Origin: Angiostrongylus vasorum
Taxonomy: Eukaryota > Nematoda > Chromadorea > Rhabditida > Metastrongylidae
Direction of reading: 5' to 3'
Assembly (NCBI GenBank): GCA_018806985.1
Contig: JADANN010000099.1
Location: 1,984,001-2,048,000 of the forward strand
DNA length: 64,000 nt
Shown here one piece after another: positions 11,101-21,529 of the stretch. The position numbers and the translations under genes were made by a program. The notes under the pieces were generated by a model that saw only the letters and a program-made list of their open reading frames with translations, did not search any database and was not told the origin of the DNA. The first letter of the stretch is position 1. Each line of letters begins with the position of its first letter.

Positions 11101-14100
11101 TTCACATTTAGATCAAGAAAAGAGTTATATTTGTTGCGCAGAATAAGAACAGATGACACTTCAAAACGGCGATTTTTTTAAATTATCGTTTAATTCTTGC
11201 GGTACCCACTTTGCGATTCATTTGAGTGGAAATTGTTGCTTTGCTTACGCCGAGCTGTTCTGCAAGCTCGAACAGCCGTTCGCATGTTTCCTCACTAGTG
11301 CCTTTAATTCGTCGTCATCAAGTTCATTGTGACGTCCGCGGCCTTCCTTATCTTCGAGGTCGAAATCACCAGATCGGAATTTCCGGAACATTGTTTGCAC
11401 TGTTGATTCATTCAATTACCGTCACCCCACACTTGATGATATTCGGAGCTCCTGCCGCGGCATTATGTCCACTCTTCCACTCGTACAAAAAAGGGACACG
11501 AATATCGCGTTGATTCATACCAAAGTTAAAAAGCTTGTAGAAACGTTAAAATAATAAATCTTTGAAAAAACCAGTACTAGGAATAAAAAGAGCAGCCTTT
11601 ATGCTTCAAAAACACATATTAAACATACGTAAAGAGCAAAATTTTTATTTAAAAATGCACACGAAACTTAAAACAATCGGTCATTTCGTATATTACAACC
11701 TAATAAGATAAGGTAAGTTTTACAGAGGTAGTGCTGTCACTAGCTGGAGTGATGGTTGCCATGCATTGAATAATCGGTGTAAATTAACTAGTTCTACGAT
11801 TTGCGCATGTTAACACATTCGCAATGACACTTGCCATTAGACCTGTGAAACGACTTTTGATTTCTCACCGATTTCAGACTGCAGTGGAATCAACGCTCAC
11901 TGTCGTTTGCCCTCGAAAAGGAAAAAAAAATAGATTCGACGCACAGTCTAGTGACGAGGCTTATCTACGATACTGGATTATGGAATGTATCTCAATACCA
12001 ATAGTTGGTGCGCAAGTCTTCCTTTGGCTGAGGATTGTAGCCATTTTATCGTCAGCTATAAGAAAAGGGATGACAGTTTCGGAACGGTACAATGGCACTG
12101 AATTGAAAAGCAAGGACGAACATCGTTACGATGTCCACAGTTCGTGATATGATCGTTTCCAGCAACTTTTCAAGACCGTAACTTGTTGAAAACTACATCC
12201 AGCGGAAGACATTCGTGGAGATACGCGACGGTAACGACTCTACGTACGGCTTTTCTTTCATGTGATGGCCCTGACATGTGAACTCATGAAAAATCTATAG
12301 TGACTACGTGAAACGAGTCTGACTGGGAATAACTTCAAAATAATCGTCTACTTGTATTACACTGGGAACAGAAGTGCTTCGCAACCGTTGGCTTGTCATT
12401 TCTTTAACGAAGCTGGTATAACTAGGAGGAGAACATGGAAAAAAGTGTGTTAAACGTTACTGTCTAGTATCAAGGCACTAATATTGCAGATACGCTGCAA
12501 AACATACTGAACACTAGATGCAACAATTATAGGAATCGTTATTGTCACTTACTTGCTGTTTCAATACTGAGCATATGAAGTTGTACAACTTTACACTGCA
12601 ATGAAGAGTTATAGTTTGGGTGCAGTAATAAGCCAAGGTAATAGGATAAAGCTCTCGGCGTTGGTCAATCCCTGAGGGATGTGCTATGCATTCGATTTCA
12701 TTAGGCGTCGTTGGAGGTGATTGAGTGCATATTTGGGCTTTACAGTGGTTCGCGGTGACCTATCGATATATCGAGCCAGTGCTGTTATCCTTTCGGACAA
12801 GTCTGGCACTACTATGGCGACCGCGAAGAGATGGAAAGCTTGGTGAGCCTGGGGCACGGCGATCTATCCCATGTGTATTGTAGGGCGCCTCCGACCACTT
12901 CGCTAAATGCGCTAATTCATTGTAGGATGTGTGTATTATTTGTGTGCATAGATGACGAAGTGGGGGTTGTGAAGTGTTTTGACACAACATTGAAAACAGT
13001 GAAACGTTAGGGTGATTTGGCAGATTTGTTAGCTGTTTTTAAAGCCAAAATGTGCTGAAGCATATTGAGGATCATTCTATTGCGATGAGAAAGTATCCCT
13101 GTGAGTCGAAATTCGGTGTTCAGTTATAGCAGTGACATTTACCCAAACTCTTCACTGACAGCATTCTCTGTGGTGGGTACATTGTTCACCAACAACAATC
13201 GAAAATCGCGAATTGGGGTCCTCCGTAAAAGATTTCTTGTAAATTATTAAGCCTACAGAATATCGTGTAAAAGAAGAGCTCTGTAGTAGAAAGTAGACCT
13301 CCAAAAAGCAAATGCATTAAATTCAGTGCACTTTGTGTCATTCGCGCTCCACGGATCTATTTGCATCGATGTATTTCGAGCGCTATGTGTTAATTCCTGC
13401 ATTGTGCCGAAGTTTAGTTTTTCAAACAGAAATTACTTGAAAAAACAAAGCTTACGAGTAAGTGTTTAATCAAAGCTCCTAGTTATGCCACTCATTATCA
13501 TTAGTTTCTCTTCTCAACCATAAGCGTCGCGAACATGAGGAATGGTTAAGGTGTTTACGTGGTTACTTGGATGACCCGTTCTGACTTATTGTGCGTGCCT
13601 CAACAAAATTTCCAATTTTTCTGAGTTTTGTTCGTCTAGCCTTTGTGATTCCTTGGAGTCATGAGGTCAGCCTAGGCGAAGTGTGCCCCAAGTCGTCACC
13701 ACCACAGGCAGTTGCCGCACTTGTGGATCAGAGGAAGGCTTGCCACCATGCGACTAGTTTGTTACCAGGACGGTGGTGGACCCTGGTATTGGTTTACTCT
13801 TAGCTGGACTTCCTGATGAAAAGGCCGACTCCTCAGTTTGGGAGGCCCTGCCGGGTGGATGAATTCCCGCTGTACATCGCAGCGCGGCACACCCAGAAAC
13901 ACCTCCAAGCTACGATTAAGCGGTAAACCGTTAGAAGGGTATTTAAATGAGATTGTTCTAGAAAAAGTTATTTATTTTTGAATGAGCATACGGCTTTAAT
14001 TAAATGAAAAGACAAGTGCAAATAGGGAGGCAACCTCTGTGTTCGCCTTAGAAGATCGCCAGAATACGATTTTAACGAGCGATTCCATATGCGAATAATG

Positions 14101-14982
14101 TTCCCTTTTTTTCAGAGGATCTAACTCAGTTTAGTATTTGCCTATTGTACACCGAGTTGTCTTTTGATTTCTGTTCATAATCATGCTTAGGTTCCTCTTT
14201 TGATCATTCTACTCGAAAACGGCTATAGCATCGACATCCAATTCCCAGATGAGAATTTTCAAGCTATCCGTAACACCAATCTAATTCGGCGTTACGTTCA
14301 GGTAAGGTACAATTAATTATTATTTTCGACCAGATCAATCGTTACTCTGAAGGAGTTCGTTGGTTAGGCAGTCACTTGTTACTTATAGTGCGACCATCGC
14401 CTTCCTAGATTGTTCCTTTACTTTCGGACACTCTTTGATGCTTTGGAAATTCGGAACAGTAAGTACGGCCTGCTTTCTTCGTACCACATACTTCTGCTTA
14501 TTATACACTTCTTACAAAGCGAACAGTCATTGTCACCATGGCCAGTTTTGCCCGTTTTATGTAAAACACATGGGAATCTCGTTGGTGCGCAGATCCCGAT
14601 TGATAGTGTGGTGTCAATGTTAGAAAGTCCTCAGCATTCAATCGAGTGGTGTTCAAACAATCCTATGACTACCGCCGAGTTGGTTCTTCGATTCGTTGAC
14701 TACTATGCGACATTTGATGCTTCACAGCATGTCATTCATATAGAGAAAGGTCTAACCACTCGCAGGTGACGTTTGTTATAATTGGTCCTTCGTAGTGTTT
14801 AAAGTTGTTGCCGGACATTTATTTTTCTATCGAAGCGTATTTGCAGAAAGCAGGTTTCCGGCGATGTTCACTTGCTTCTAATAGACCCCTACGCCAAGGC
14901 AACAGTTTGTCGGTCAAGTGCGGCAGCACGGGCGTTCTCGGACAGTATGATTTATCTGAAACGGAAAATGGCTAATGGTTAG
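8106..14982 (+). CDS. Non-canonical poly(A)/poly(U) polymerase (nucleotidyltransferase), tandem paralogue
   Basis: Exons joined by phase: 8106-8285, 9137-9304, 14191-14301, 14389-14765, 14847-14982 (stop TAG), about 323 codons. Exon 1 has the catalytic motif GSTVNGLSCDDSDIDL (GS plus D-x-D) and exon 2 continues VFFPTD. Exon 3 has YSIDIQF with the third Asp, and exon 4 has GLLSSYHILLLIIHFLQ, LPVLC and LRFVDYYATFD. Exon 5 has LLLIDPYAKATVCRS, the usual PAP-associated end. All three acidic residues are present, so it may be active in adding nucleotides to RNA 3' ends. ATG 8106 follows an acceptor (TTATTTCTAG at 8082-8091) that could be a spliced-leader site; a coiled-coil exon at 7953-8056 may instead precede an exon starting at 8166. 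The 4.9 kb second intron holds two SINEs, a mariner nested in repeat F and a family C repeat. The protein is short for the family, so further 5' exons are possible. Substrate and A/U choice unknown. Confidence 0.85.
8345..8650 (-). repeat. SINE family A copy
   Basis: Reverse copy inside the first intron of the second polymerase gene. The minus strand shows box A TAGCGCAATGG and box B GGATCGATCC, with the tail (TTTATCG, TTTATCC) at the low-coordinate end. Confidence 0.88.
9810..10158 (+). repeat. SINE family B copy
   Basis: Box B region TGGTTGGATCCCGCC, then CCCTCCAGGGTCGGGAAATT and the CTCAAGCGGCAGCCGAAT block, as in the copies at 2112 and 18545. The box A region is decayed. Confidence 0.75.
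10160..11935 (+). repeat. Repeat F copy split by a mariner element
   Basis: 10160-10455 and 11701-11935 are the two halves of a unit whose reverse complement is continuous at 17930-18540. Shared landmarks are TTTTTCTTGATTATTTCCTC, GGGGACTTGCATGGATAAAG, GGTTGCCATGCATTGAATAA and TTTCTCACCGATTTCAGACT. The mariner at 10456-11700 interrupts it at a TA. Confidence 0.8.
10456..11700 (-). mobile_element. Full-length mariner transposon, defective
   Basis: Flanked by TA on both sides. Termini GGTTGTAACACATGAAATG and (reverse complement of the right end) GGTTGTAATATACGAAATGA form imperfect inverted repeats. The minus strand reads through decayed mariner transposase: VRKHANGCS-like N-terminal part, then [16 protein letters not shown] (second catalytic Asp in YDN) and [19 protein letters not shown]. 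The C-terminal third is readable only in shifted frames. Stops and frameshifts show it is inactive. Length 1245 bp is normal for the family. Confidence 0.9.
12635..12915 (-). repeat. SINE family A copy
   Basis: Reverse copy with a TTTATCC-type tail at the low-coordinate side and a decayed box A (TTTAGCGAAGTGG) at the other end. Confidence 0.86.
13558..13935 (+). repeat. Family C dispersed repeat
   Basis: Forward copy with ACTTGGATGACCCGTTC at the start, the GATCAGAGGAAGGCTTGCC block and AAGCGGTAAACCGTTAG at the end. It lies in the long intron of the second polymerase gene. Confidence 0.85.
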
Positions 14983-16440
14983 CTTCAAACCATGTTTTCC
15001 AACTACAGCTTAGGGTTCACAAATCGCACTTCCACTAAGATAGTTAAGGTGAAAGCTACAACCGTTTTGCTATCAGTTCATATCTATTTGCACCATTGCT
15101 GTTGCCTGCGATTTCTCTAAAGGGATTTTCAGCACCAGTTTAATTGTCGGAAACTTCCCTGGCAAGTGTTTGCGGAAAAATTCGAGGAAGTCGTAGTAGT
15201 GAGAGGTTATGCTCGGTGCTGTAGAGTTCCGTATTCAAATTCTTACAACTTGCAGTATTGGTTATGCAACATGTTATAGGGCTTTGGAGAACAGAAATGA
15301 TTCCTAACGAGTATTTACTGCTGGTGGCACTCGTACTCCTCTCAATGCATTTTTTTCTTTTTGAGATTGTCTTCTCAGTGTAATGACTTTACTGGAATTG
15401 AAGATGTTTCTTGGAAGATTCTACCGGCTAGGCAATGGCATCAAGAACTCTTCTGCTGCAAAATTAGCTTGAGGAAGTGTTTTGGTGCTTAATCCTTGAC
15501 TAACTTCACGCAAAACTTCATTCATTTGGAGTGCACTCTTAGCCGCATGTCAAAATTTGATCAAGAAGCGGATCGTTTTTTGTTCTGCAAAGAAGCAGAG
15601 GACGGATTCCATAGCGATGATTTCTTTGCTTTTTCATCGTTCGGGACACATTTCTCGAATCTTACCGATTTCGTTAAGAAGTGTCCTGCTACGCTCATCT
15701 GTTTTTGCTACGCGTGAACAATCTTGCGTGAATCTGTTTCCGGTACCGTCTTCAAGTAGTCTCCGTCACTTTAACACATACATGACTGCATGTAATTTTG
15801 TGTAGGGGCCGTTCGGGATTACCCCATGTTTTCCACTGTCTCCAGTGTTTATTGAAACCAAGGCACGCGACCCATTTTGCTAAGTCCTCAAAGTTATCAG
15901 AGCGGCAAATTTGTTCTCTCTACCCAACAATTCTATCTGTTTATTGTTACCCGCATTTATATACCTTTTCATGCTCTCCGGGTTCTCCGTATTCTACATG
16001 TCTTTCTATGTTTTTGGAACACATTCAGTTCTTTTGCGTGGCAAAGAACAACCCGTCCGCTTTCCACTCACATTGTTTTTTCTCCTTTGGTGAGGCTTGG
16101 GAAGATATTTGAGCACATTTCGATGTTTAAAAAAACTCGTCCACCATCCAGTCACGTTGCTGTCGGCCTTCGATAAGGTTTTCTAAGGCATGCAAAGTAT
16201 ATTTCAGTGTTTTTTTTTTGTCCCTTTTTTTTTCAAAGTCTGCAAATTCTATGCGCTATCTGCGAGTAATCAGATTAGGAATTAAATAATTACCGGGGAA
16301 AAAATTGAGTGGTACATTCTTTTGGCTGCTAACGATTGAGAGTCATTTTCATTTGGTTGATTTTCGAAGGTGATAAAGAAGATACAGAAGGTTGTAGATA
16401 AAATGTAGCACTTCTAGTGGACCTCATGGAAGAATCTGAA
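14983..16440. other. Intergenic, nothing recognised
   Basis: Downstream of the second polymerase gene. T-rich open frames at 15496-16176 overlap in three frames with no domain or codon signal that I can recognise. Confidence 0.5.
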
Positions 16441-16600
16441 GGATGAGTGAAGGAGTGAAAGAGGACCGCCGACTCGGATCATCGGCTCTGATGAAGACGA
16501 AGACGTCGAAACATTAGCCTAGAATAAATATCTTTATCAATCTCGTGTAAGCTCATCAAAGAAAGAATACATGTTGATTAGTAGTATCGAGGTTAAAGGA
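16440..16600 (+). repeat. Hammerhead-bearing repeat (family E), solo unit
   Basis: Begins near GACTCGGATCATCGGCTC, carries the ribozyme-like core at 16481-16523, and ends in AATAAATATC...TATCAATCTCGTGTAAGCT, an end shared with the inverted element at 19520-19725. Its flank also matches 52998-53062. Confidence 0.6.
16481..16523 (+). ncRNA. Small hammerhead-ribozyme-like motif
   Basis: GGCT | CTGATGA | AGACGAAGACGTC | GAAAC | ATT | AGCC. GACG pairs with CGTC as stem II, and GGCT pairs with AGCC as stem I. CTGATGA and GAAA are the two invariant core strands. Stem III is minimal, as in variants known from Penelope-like retroelements. Confidence 0.65.
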
Positions 16601-17930
16601 AAGTCGGTTTTGAAACACTGAAGGATGAGTATAAGAGAGTGAAGACAGGTGATATCGATGTCATTGATGATGGTATGGTCACATGACACGGTGTCTCATA
16701 GCCTCACCTTTTTCGTTAGAGTGAACCGACTGCTCTCGCTTTGATGCACAATTTCAGTACGGTTTTATAATGTCTTACGGCTGATATTTGGCGAATTTTT
16801 TATGAGAGAGATCAAGAAATGGGAACAAAGGAGGGACCGGACGGACACGAAAATCGTTGAAACGATGGATGGATTTATTGGCAACTGCTTTCAGACGAGA
16901 ATTATTGAACCACCATGGATGAGGGATTGTTAGAGTCCTTGTTCAGTTTTCATATCCGGTCCTCTGTATTCAGAATAATGATCACACAGATTTAAAACGC
17001 GACTGGCTCACTTCCATTTGACCGACGATAAAACATAGAATGAATGATAAGCAGTTCAATATCGGTCCATTTAATGGTAATGGAGAATCTTCTCAGTATC
17101 CACCGACAAGTAGAGACAGATAATACCATACTATTGTTGCCTGTTGTCTGCAACACCGCTGATCATCGACCAAGTCGAGCGGCTGTAGGCGGGATCTCCA
17201 TTCTTGTCCAGCGTGCATAGAAACTACCAAGTGGGCTCCTCCACGATGACGGATGGTAAAAGCGTTTCTCACTTTCACACTTTTGGTGTGCTAGCATTTC
17301 TTTTGAGTTTTGCGGAGAAAGTTATCACGGCAGCTCTTCGTTTCTTCCTATAGGAGCTGAGGATGGTGAAGATTTACATATACCAGAATTATTTCACGTC
17401 CTAAAACTATTATGTTTGATATGTGATTCGGTTACTGAGATATTTTTATTTAGGTTACTTCCTGGACACATTTCCAACATTTTCGGAAGCGTCATTATTT
17501 AAGACACAGACGAAATGGTTACCGTGGCGGCAACACTGCAGAGAGAAGAAAGCTATTGTGGATAAAAGAGAAGTTGACCAAATGGAACGATCGAGAATAA
17601 ACCAGGAGTTGTAAGATATTTGGTGTAGCTAGAACATTTGACTACACCTAGGTCCCAGGACTCCCGTGTAGTTTTTTAAGGATTAGCTGTAATACGCCTG
17701 TGGATCGGTCTTTGTCACATCAAGAATACGTATTATAAACGCAGCCAACTAATTTGTTTGTATAGATGGATTAAATGCTTGTTAAGTGTGTTCTCATTAT
17801 TGCAGATGTTAATGCGCATTGTATACTTATCACTATGCCTGCTATGTACACACCCGAGTGAGTGTGGAAATAGGTGATCAAATTTCCAGTTTAATACACT
17901 AGGCAGCGAAAATTTTAACGAGAATACGAC
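16600..17930. other. Intergenic, nothing recognised
   Basis: Includes a 61-codon minus-strand frame (17093-17278) of unknown nature. No repeat family or domain was identified. Confidence 0.45.
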
Positions 17931-18540
17931 GTCCCTAACAGCTGGGGAACAACACGCGGGTTAGGTATCCGGCGATCCAATGACAGATTCTAGGGTGCGC
18001 ATTGATTTCAATGCATTCCCGTCTAAGGGGTTTGTTTTTTCGCTGCAGAGACCATTGCTGATGTGGAGGGTTGTTGACACGTTTTTTTCTTGAGGACAAG
18101 GGACAAAGAGCGTTAATTCTACTGCAGTCTGAAATCGGTGAGAAATCAAAATTCGTCTTACTGGTCACATAACAGGTGTTGCAGCGATTATTCAATGCAT
18201 GGCAACCATCACTCCGGATGGTGACAGCACTACCTCTGTAGAGCTAGTTGGGACTGATAATGCCGAGATTTTTGTTCTTTATCCGTGCAAGTCCCCTAAT
18301 CCAGAGAAAAAGAAGTAGAAGACACGTAACGAGAAGTGGACCGTAGTACGTATAGCTCATCAATACTTTTGCTAACTAAGGTAATCGAATGCTGAAGTGA
18401 CTACTTTCTGCATGCTTGCAGTTTTACCCAACTCAAGTTTGTAGCAAGCCACCCAGGTACAGCGAGGAGATAATCAAGAAAAAAGTAGTGAGTGTAAGCG
18501 ATAGTTCATATGACTAATGTTGGGGAAAAGATCGCTGTTT
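17930..18540 (-). repeat. Repeat F, uninterrupted copy
   Basis: Reverse complement of the split copy at 10160-11935. It carries the same sequence through the site where the mariner sits in the other copy (around 18240-18260), so it shows the empty site. No coding content recognised. Confidence 0.75.
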
Positions 18541-18544
18541 TCTT

Positions 18545-18925
18545 TCTAGATTTCATGGGACCCATTTTTCGCATCTGCTATACGGATCCCAGCACTTCCT
18601 AGATTGGATTGTTTCCTGGCATCTATTATCCATGGAGATCTTCCAACTTCTACGTGTGGCTTCGGCTGCCGCTTGAGGATTTTTCATTTTGGCTTTAATA
18701 CCGTAGATGGTTGTTGGAGTTGATTCTCTTTGGAGTCCTAGAATGGCCGGGCTAGATCGTTTCCAACTGGATTGCAGAGAGTGGTTTTTTTTCCCGGACA
18801 AGGCGGGTACAGATTTCCCGACCTCGAAGGGATGAGAGGCCTAGTGAGACCGGGGCGGGATCGAACCAGCACCGTGCTCGGGATTCGGTGCATGATCGAT
18901 TAGATCGTTGTACATGGAATAAAAC
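18545..18925 (-). repeat. SINE family B copy
   Basis: The minus strand has a box B-like GGTTCGATCCCGCC, the ATCCCTTCGAGGTCGGGAAA block and the GACTCCAAAGAGAATCAACT block. It directly abuts repeat F. Confidence 0.8.
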
Positions 18926-19289
18926 ACGATTACTACAAACTACAAATTTCGTCTGAATTGAGCAGGTTTGAACTGGCATTCATATGTGCTGCCGTCTTTG
19001 TTTAAGTGCGATCGGATGTTGTATAAATGTAATCGTATGTTATACTCTTATGACGATAGTTCTAATCCACTGGGTGAGCTTTGGTGGTGACTTATCTTTA
19101 TCATTGCTATAAAGTTGTTTAGATGCTGTCCAGCCTAGTAAGGACTTTGTTTCAATGCCCATCGTTGATGAATACAACGGATTATATCTATATTCAAGGT
19201 TATTCATTGCATTCTTCAGCTGCCGTGTTGAGGAACAACATCCTTCAGGTGTGTATTCTCTGTTCATAAACAACATGTCACATGTTTTG

Positions 19290-19500
19290 AACACTAAGAA
19301 TAGTACAACCACAACGATGCTGAGATATTTGCAAAACTCCGGACCGCAGGTATCTGCGGCGGGGAACAAACGCGGTATTACCCTTTCCGGGGGTAAATGC
19401 GTTCACCACCACACCATGCAGGTCGTTCGTTTCGCCTGTCTCTCAACTAGTTCTATCGATCAGCGCCATCAGCCGTCAACGGGATTGATCTAGAGGACCC
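19290..19500 (+). repeat. Family D copy
   Basis: Contains ATGCTGAGATATTTGCAAAA, CGCAGGTATCTGCGG, GGTAAATGCGTTCACCACC and CATCAGCCGTCAACGGGATT. Read in reverse it has a tRNA-like A box (TGGTGTGGTGG) and a GTTCGTTCCC-type B box. Confidence 0.8.
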
Positions 19501-19519
19501 AAAAACTACGAATAGTATT

Positions 19520-19725
19520 TTTTCTTTTGTAAGCTTACACGAGGTTGATAAATGATGTTTATTTTCGGCTAATGTTTCGACGGTTTCATCTTTACATGGA
19601 GAACACGAACAACGGGACCATCCCCTCGGTTCATCAACTGTGATGAAGACGAAACCATCAAAACGTTAGCCGAAAATACACATTATTTATCAACCTCGTT
19701 TAAGCTTATCAAAGAAAGAATACAT
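19520..19725. repeat. Inverted-repeat element with two decayed hammerhead cores
   Basis: Left arm 19525-19590 (TTACACGAGGTTGATAAATG, then TTTTCGGCTAATGTTTCGAC) is the reverse complement of right arm 19640-19715 (GATGAAGACGAAACCATC, then TATTTATCAACCTCGTTTAA). Each arm holds a hammerhead-like GAAAC-[AG]TTAGCC (or AAAACGTTAGCC) end, but the CTGANGA strand is damaged in both. Confidence 0.65.
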
Positions 19726-19927
19726 ATTGATTAGTCATGTTGAGTTAGATTGTTGTTCCCTTTTATGTAGAATACCCCTCGTACTAAGGCAAGGGAGTCT
19801 TAAAGTTTTGAGTAGTCCTCTGTTTGTGAATTTTTCTGTCGTCAAGTTATAGACTCCCAAAGACTAGTTTTAGTTCCCGTCCTCCAAATGGTTGGAGGCG
19901 TACTGATATGTGTAGATATATTTATTT

Positions 19928-20240
19928 ATATGATCTTATAAACTGATCTTCTTTAACTGATGCGAGGTTGGTATAGGTCTTCGTTGTCGTTGTCGTTGTC
20001 GTTGTTGTTGTTGTTGTTGCTGTTGTTGTTGTCGTTGTTGTTATTGTTGTTGTTGTTGAGTCCCACTCGTAACATCATGGCTCTGAGGAGGGCGAAATCG
20101 CCGAAACGTCAGCCATTGACCAACAACAACAACAACGACAACGACAACGAAGACCTTGACCAACCCCGTATCAGCTAAAGAAGATCAGTTTATAAGATCG
20201 TAAGAACATCGAAGAATAAATAAATATGTCAACCATCTAT
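19928..20240. repeat. Palindromic element with GTTGTC microsatellite arms and a hammerhead core
   Basis: Left arm 19930-20060 (CTGATCTTCTTTAACTGATG, GGTCTTCGTTGTCGTTGTCG) pairs with right arm 20115-20195 (GACAACGACAACGAAGACC, AGCTAAAGAAGATCAG). The central 20076-20116 holds an intact hammerhead-like core. Confidence 0.75.
20076..20116 (+). ncRNA. Small hammerhead-ribozyme-like motif
   Basis: ATGGCT | CTGAGGA | GGGCGAAATCGCC | GAAAC | GTC | AGCCAT. Stem II is GGCG/CGCC with loop AAAT, and stem I is six base pairs (ATGGCT with AGCCAT). The core strands CTGANGA and GAAA are both intact. This is the best-formed example in the window. Confidence 0.75.
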
Positions 20241-20880
20241 GCCGAGGTTAGAAAGTCGGTCTTTTGAGTTATTAATATGTGTATAAATTCTTCCAACATT
20301 CGCAGAACAGGACCTTGGTCCAGATGGAACGACGACTACACATTCGGGTGGTAGTGGTTCGATCTGACCCGGGGTCCAAGTTTTGCGGTTATCTCAGATT
20401 GTAGTAGGCAGCAATTAAAAGGTTAACATCTTTCATTATTCTTTGGTTGTTTTCCAGTGTAACGCAGTAAAGTAGATTTGGAGAGCCCTTGGTGTAAGTT
20501 CGAACAAAAACCTCGTGTGCATTGCAGGGCGTCTCTAACCATTGCTCTGCAAGCAGCAAAATCAGTAAGCTTGGAAATCTGTCAGAAAATTCAGGCTGAT
20601 AATTTCACACTCACTCATACCATCGGTTGAGCGAAAGGTTTTTCAGATTCGTAGAGGAGTGTTAAGGGCAGCTGAAAATCGGAGCAAAGGGACGGGAATG
20701 GTTTGAAACGGAAATCTTGGGAAATAACGCATCTCCCAAAAATTCTTTCCCAACTAGCGAAATTAACTTATGTAACATGTTTTATGGAAATAGTTGTGGT
20801 TTAGTTTGTAGTCATGCTGCTTCTATCACTAAATTGCATAGTCGTACATCAGGCACAACAGCGTCGAACAGTCTTACTTA
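20240..20880. other. Intergenic, nothing recognised
   Basis: A short tRNA-like fragment near 20505-20560 resembles the SINE family A head (CGTGTGCATTGCAGGGCGTC on the plus strand). Otherwise no feature. Confidence 0.4.
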
Positions 20881-21130
20881 CATTAACTTTTTATTTGCTG
20901 CCTACTAAAATTTCTTATGTCAGGATATTATGCGAAATACAACCACTATGGTGCTGACATATTTGCATAACTCCGCACCGCAGCTGTTTGCGGTGGGGAA
21001 CGAATGCGCTGTTACCCTTTCCGGGAGCTAACGCGTTCACCATCACACCATGCGGGTACTTCGTTTCGCTTGTCTCTCAACTAGTTCTATCGATCAGTGC
21101 CATCAGCGATCACCCATAAATGGGATTGAG
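20880..21130 (+). repeat. Family D copy
   Basis: TTTTATTTGCTGCCTACT, ATTATGCGAAATACAACCAC, the GGTGGGGAACGAATGCGC block and CCATCAGCGATCACCC. Family C follows immediately. Confidence 0.8.
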
Positions 21131-21525
21131 TCCTACTTGGATACTTGGACGACCTATCCTCACTGCGGTTGTACGGGCCCCAGTACATTGTCTATTTTTC
21201 GGAGTTTTACTGGTTTAGCCATAGTGTTTCCCTGGAGTCTCGAGGTCAACTTGGCCAAAGTCTGCCCCATGTCGTCACCACCATAGCTAGTCGCCGCCCT
21301 TATGGATCAGAGGGAGATTTGCCACCGCAGGACTAGTTTGGTACCAGGACGGTGGTGGATCCCTGGTATTGGTTCACTTTTCGCTGGGCTTCCAGGCGGA
21401 AACTCGAGACTCCTCAGCATAGGAGACCCTGCGTGAGGGATGAATCCCCCTACTGTACATCGCAGTCCGACACCCAGGAACACCTTCCAGCTACAATGAG
21501 GCGGTAAACCGTTGTAAGGTCGAAC
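21130..21525 (+). repeat. Family C dispersed repeat
   Basis: Forward copy running from CTACTTGGATACTTGG to AATGAGGCGGTAAACCGTTG. Confidence 0.85.
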
Positions 21526-21529
21526 AGCC

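Noticed and set aside
19960..20178. 72-codon frame rich in Leu and Asn
   Set aside because: It is a translation of the GTTGTC simple repeat in the palindromic element.
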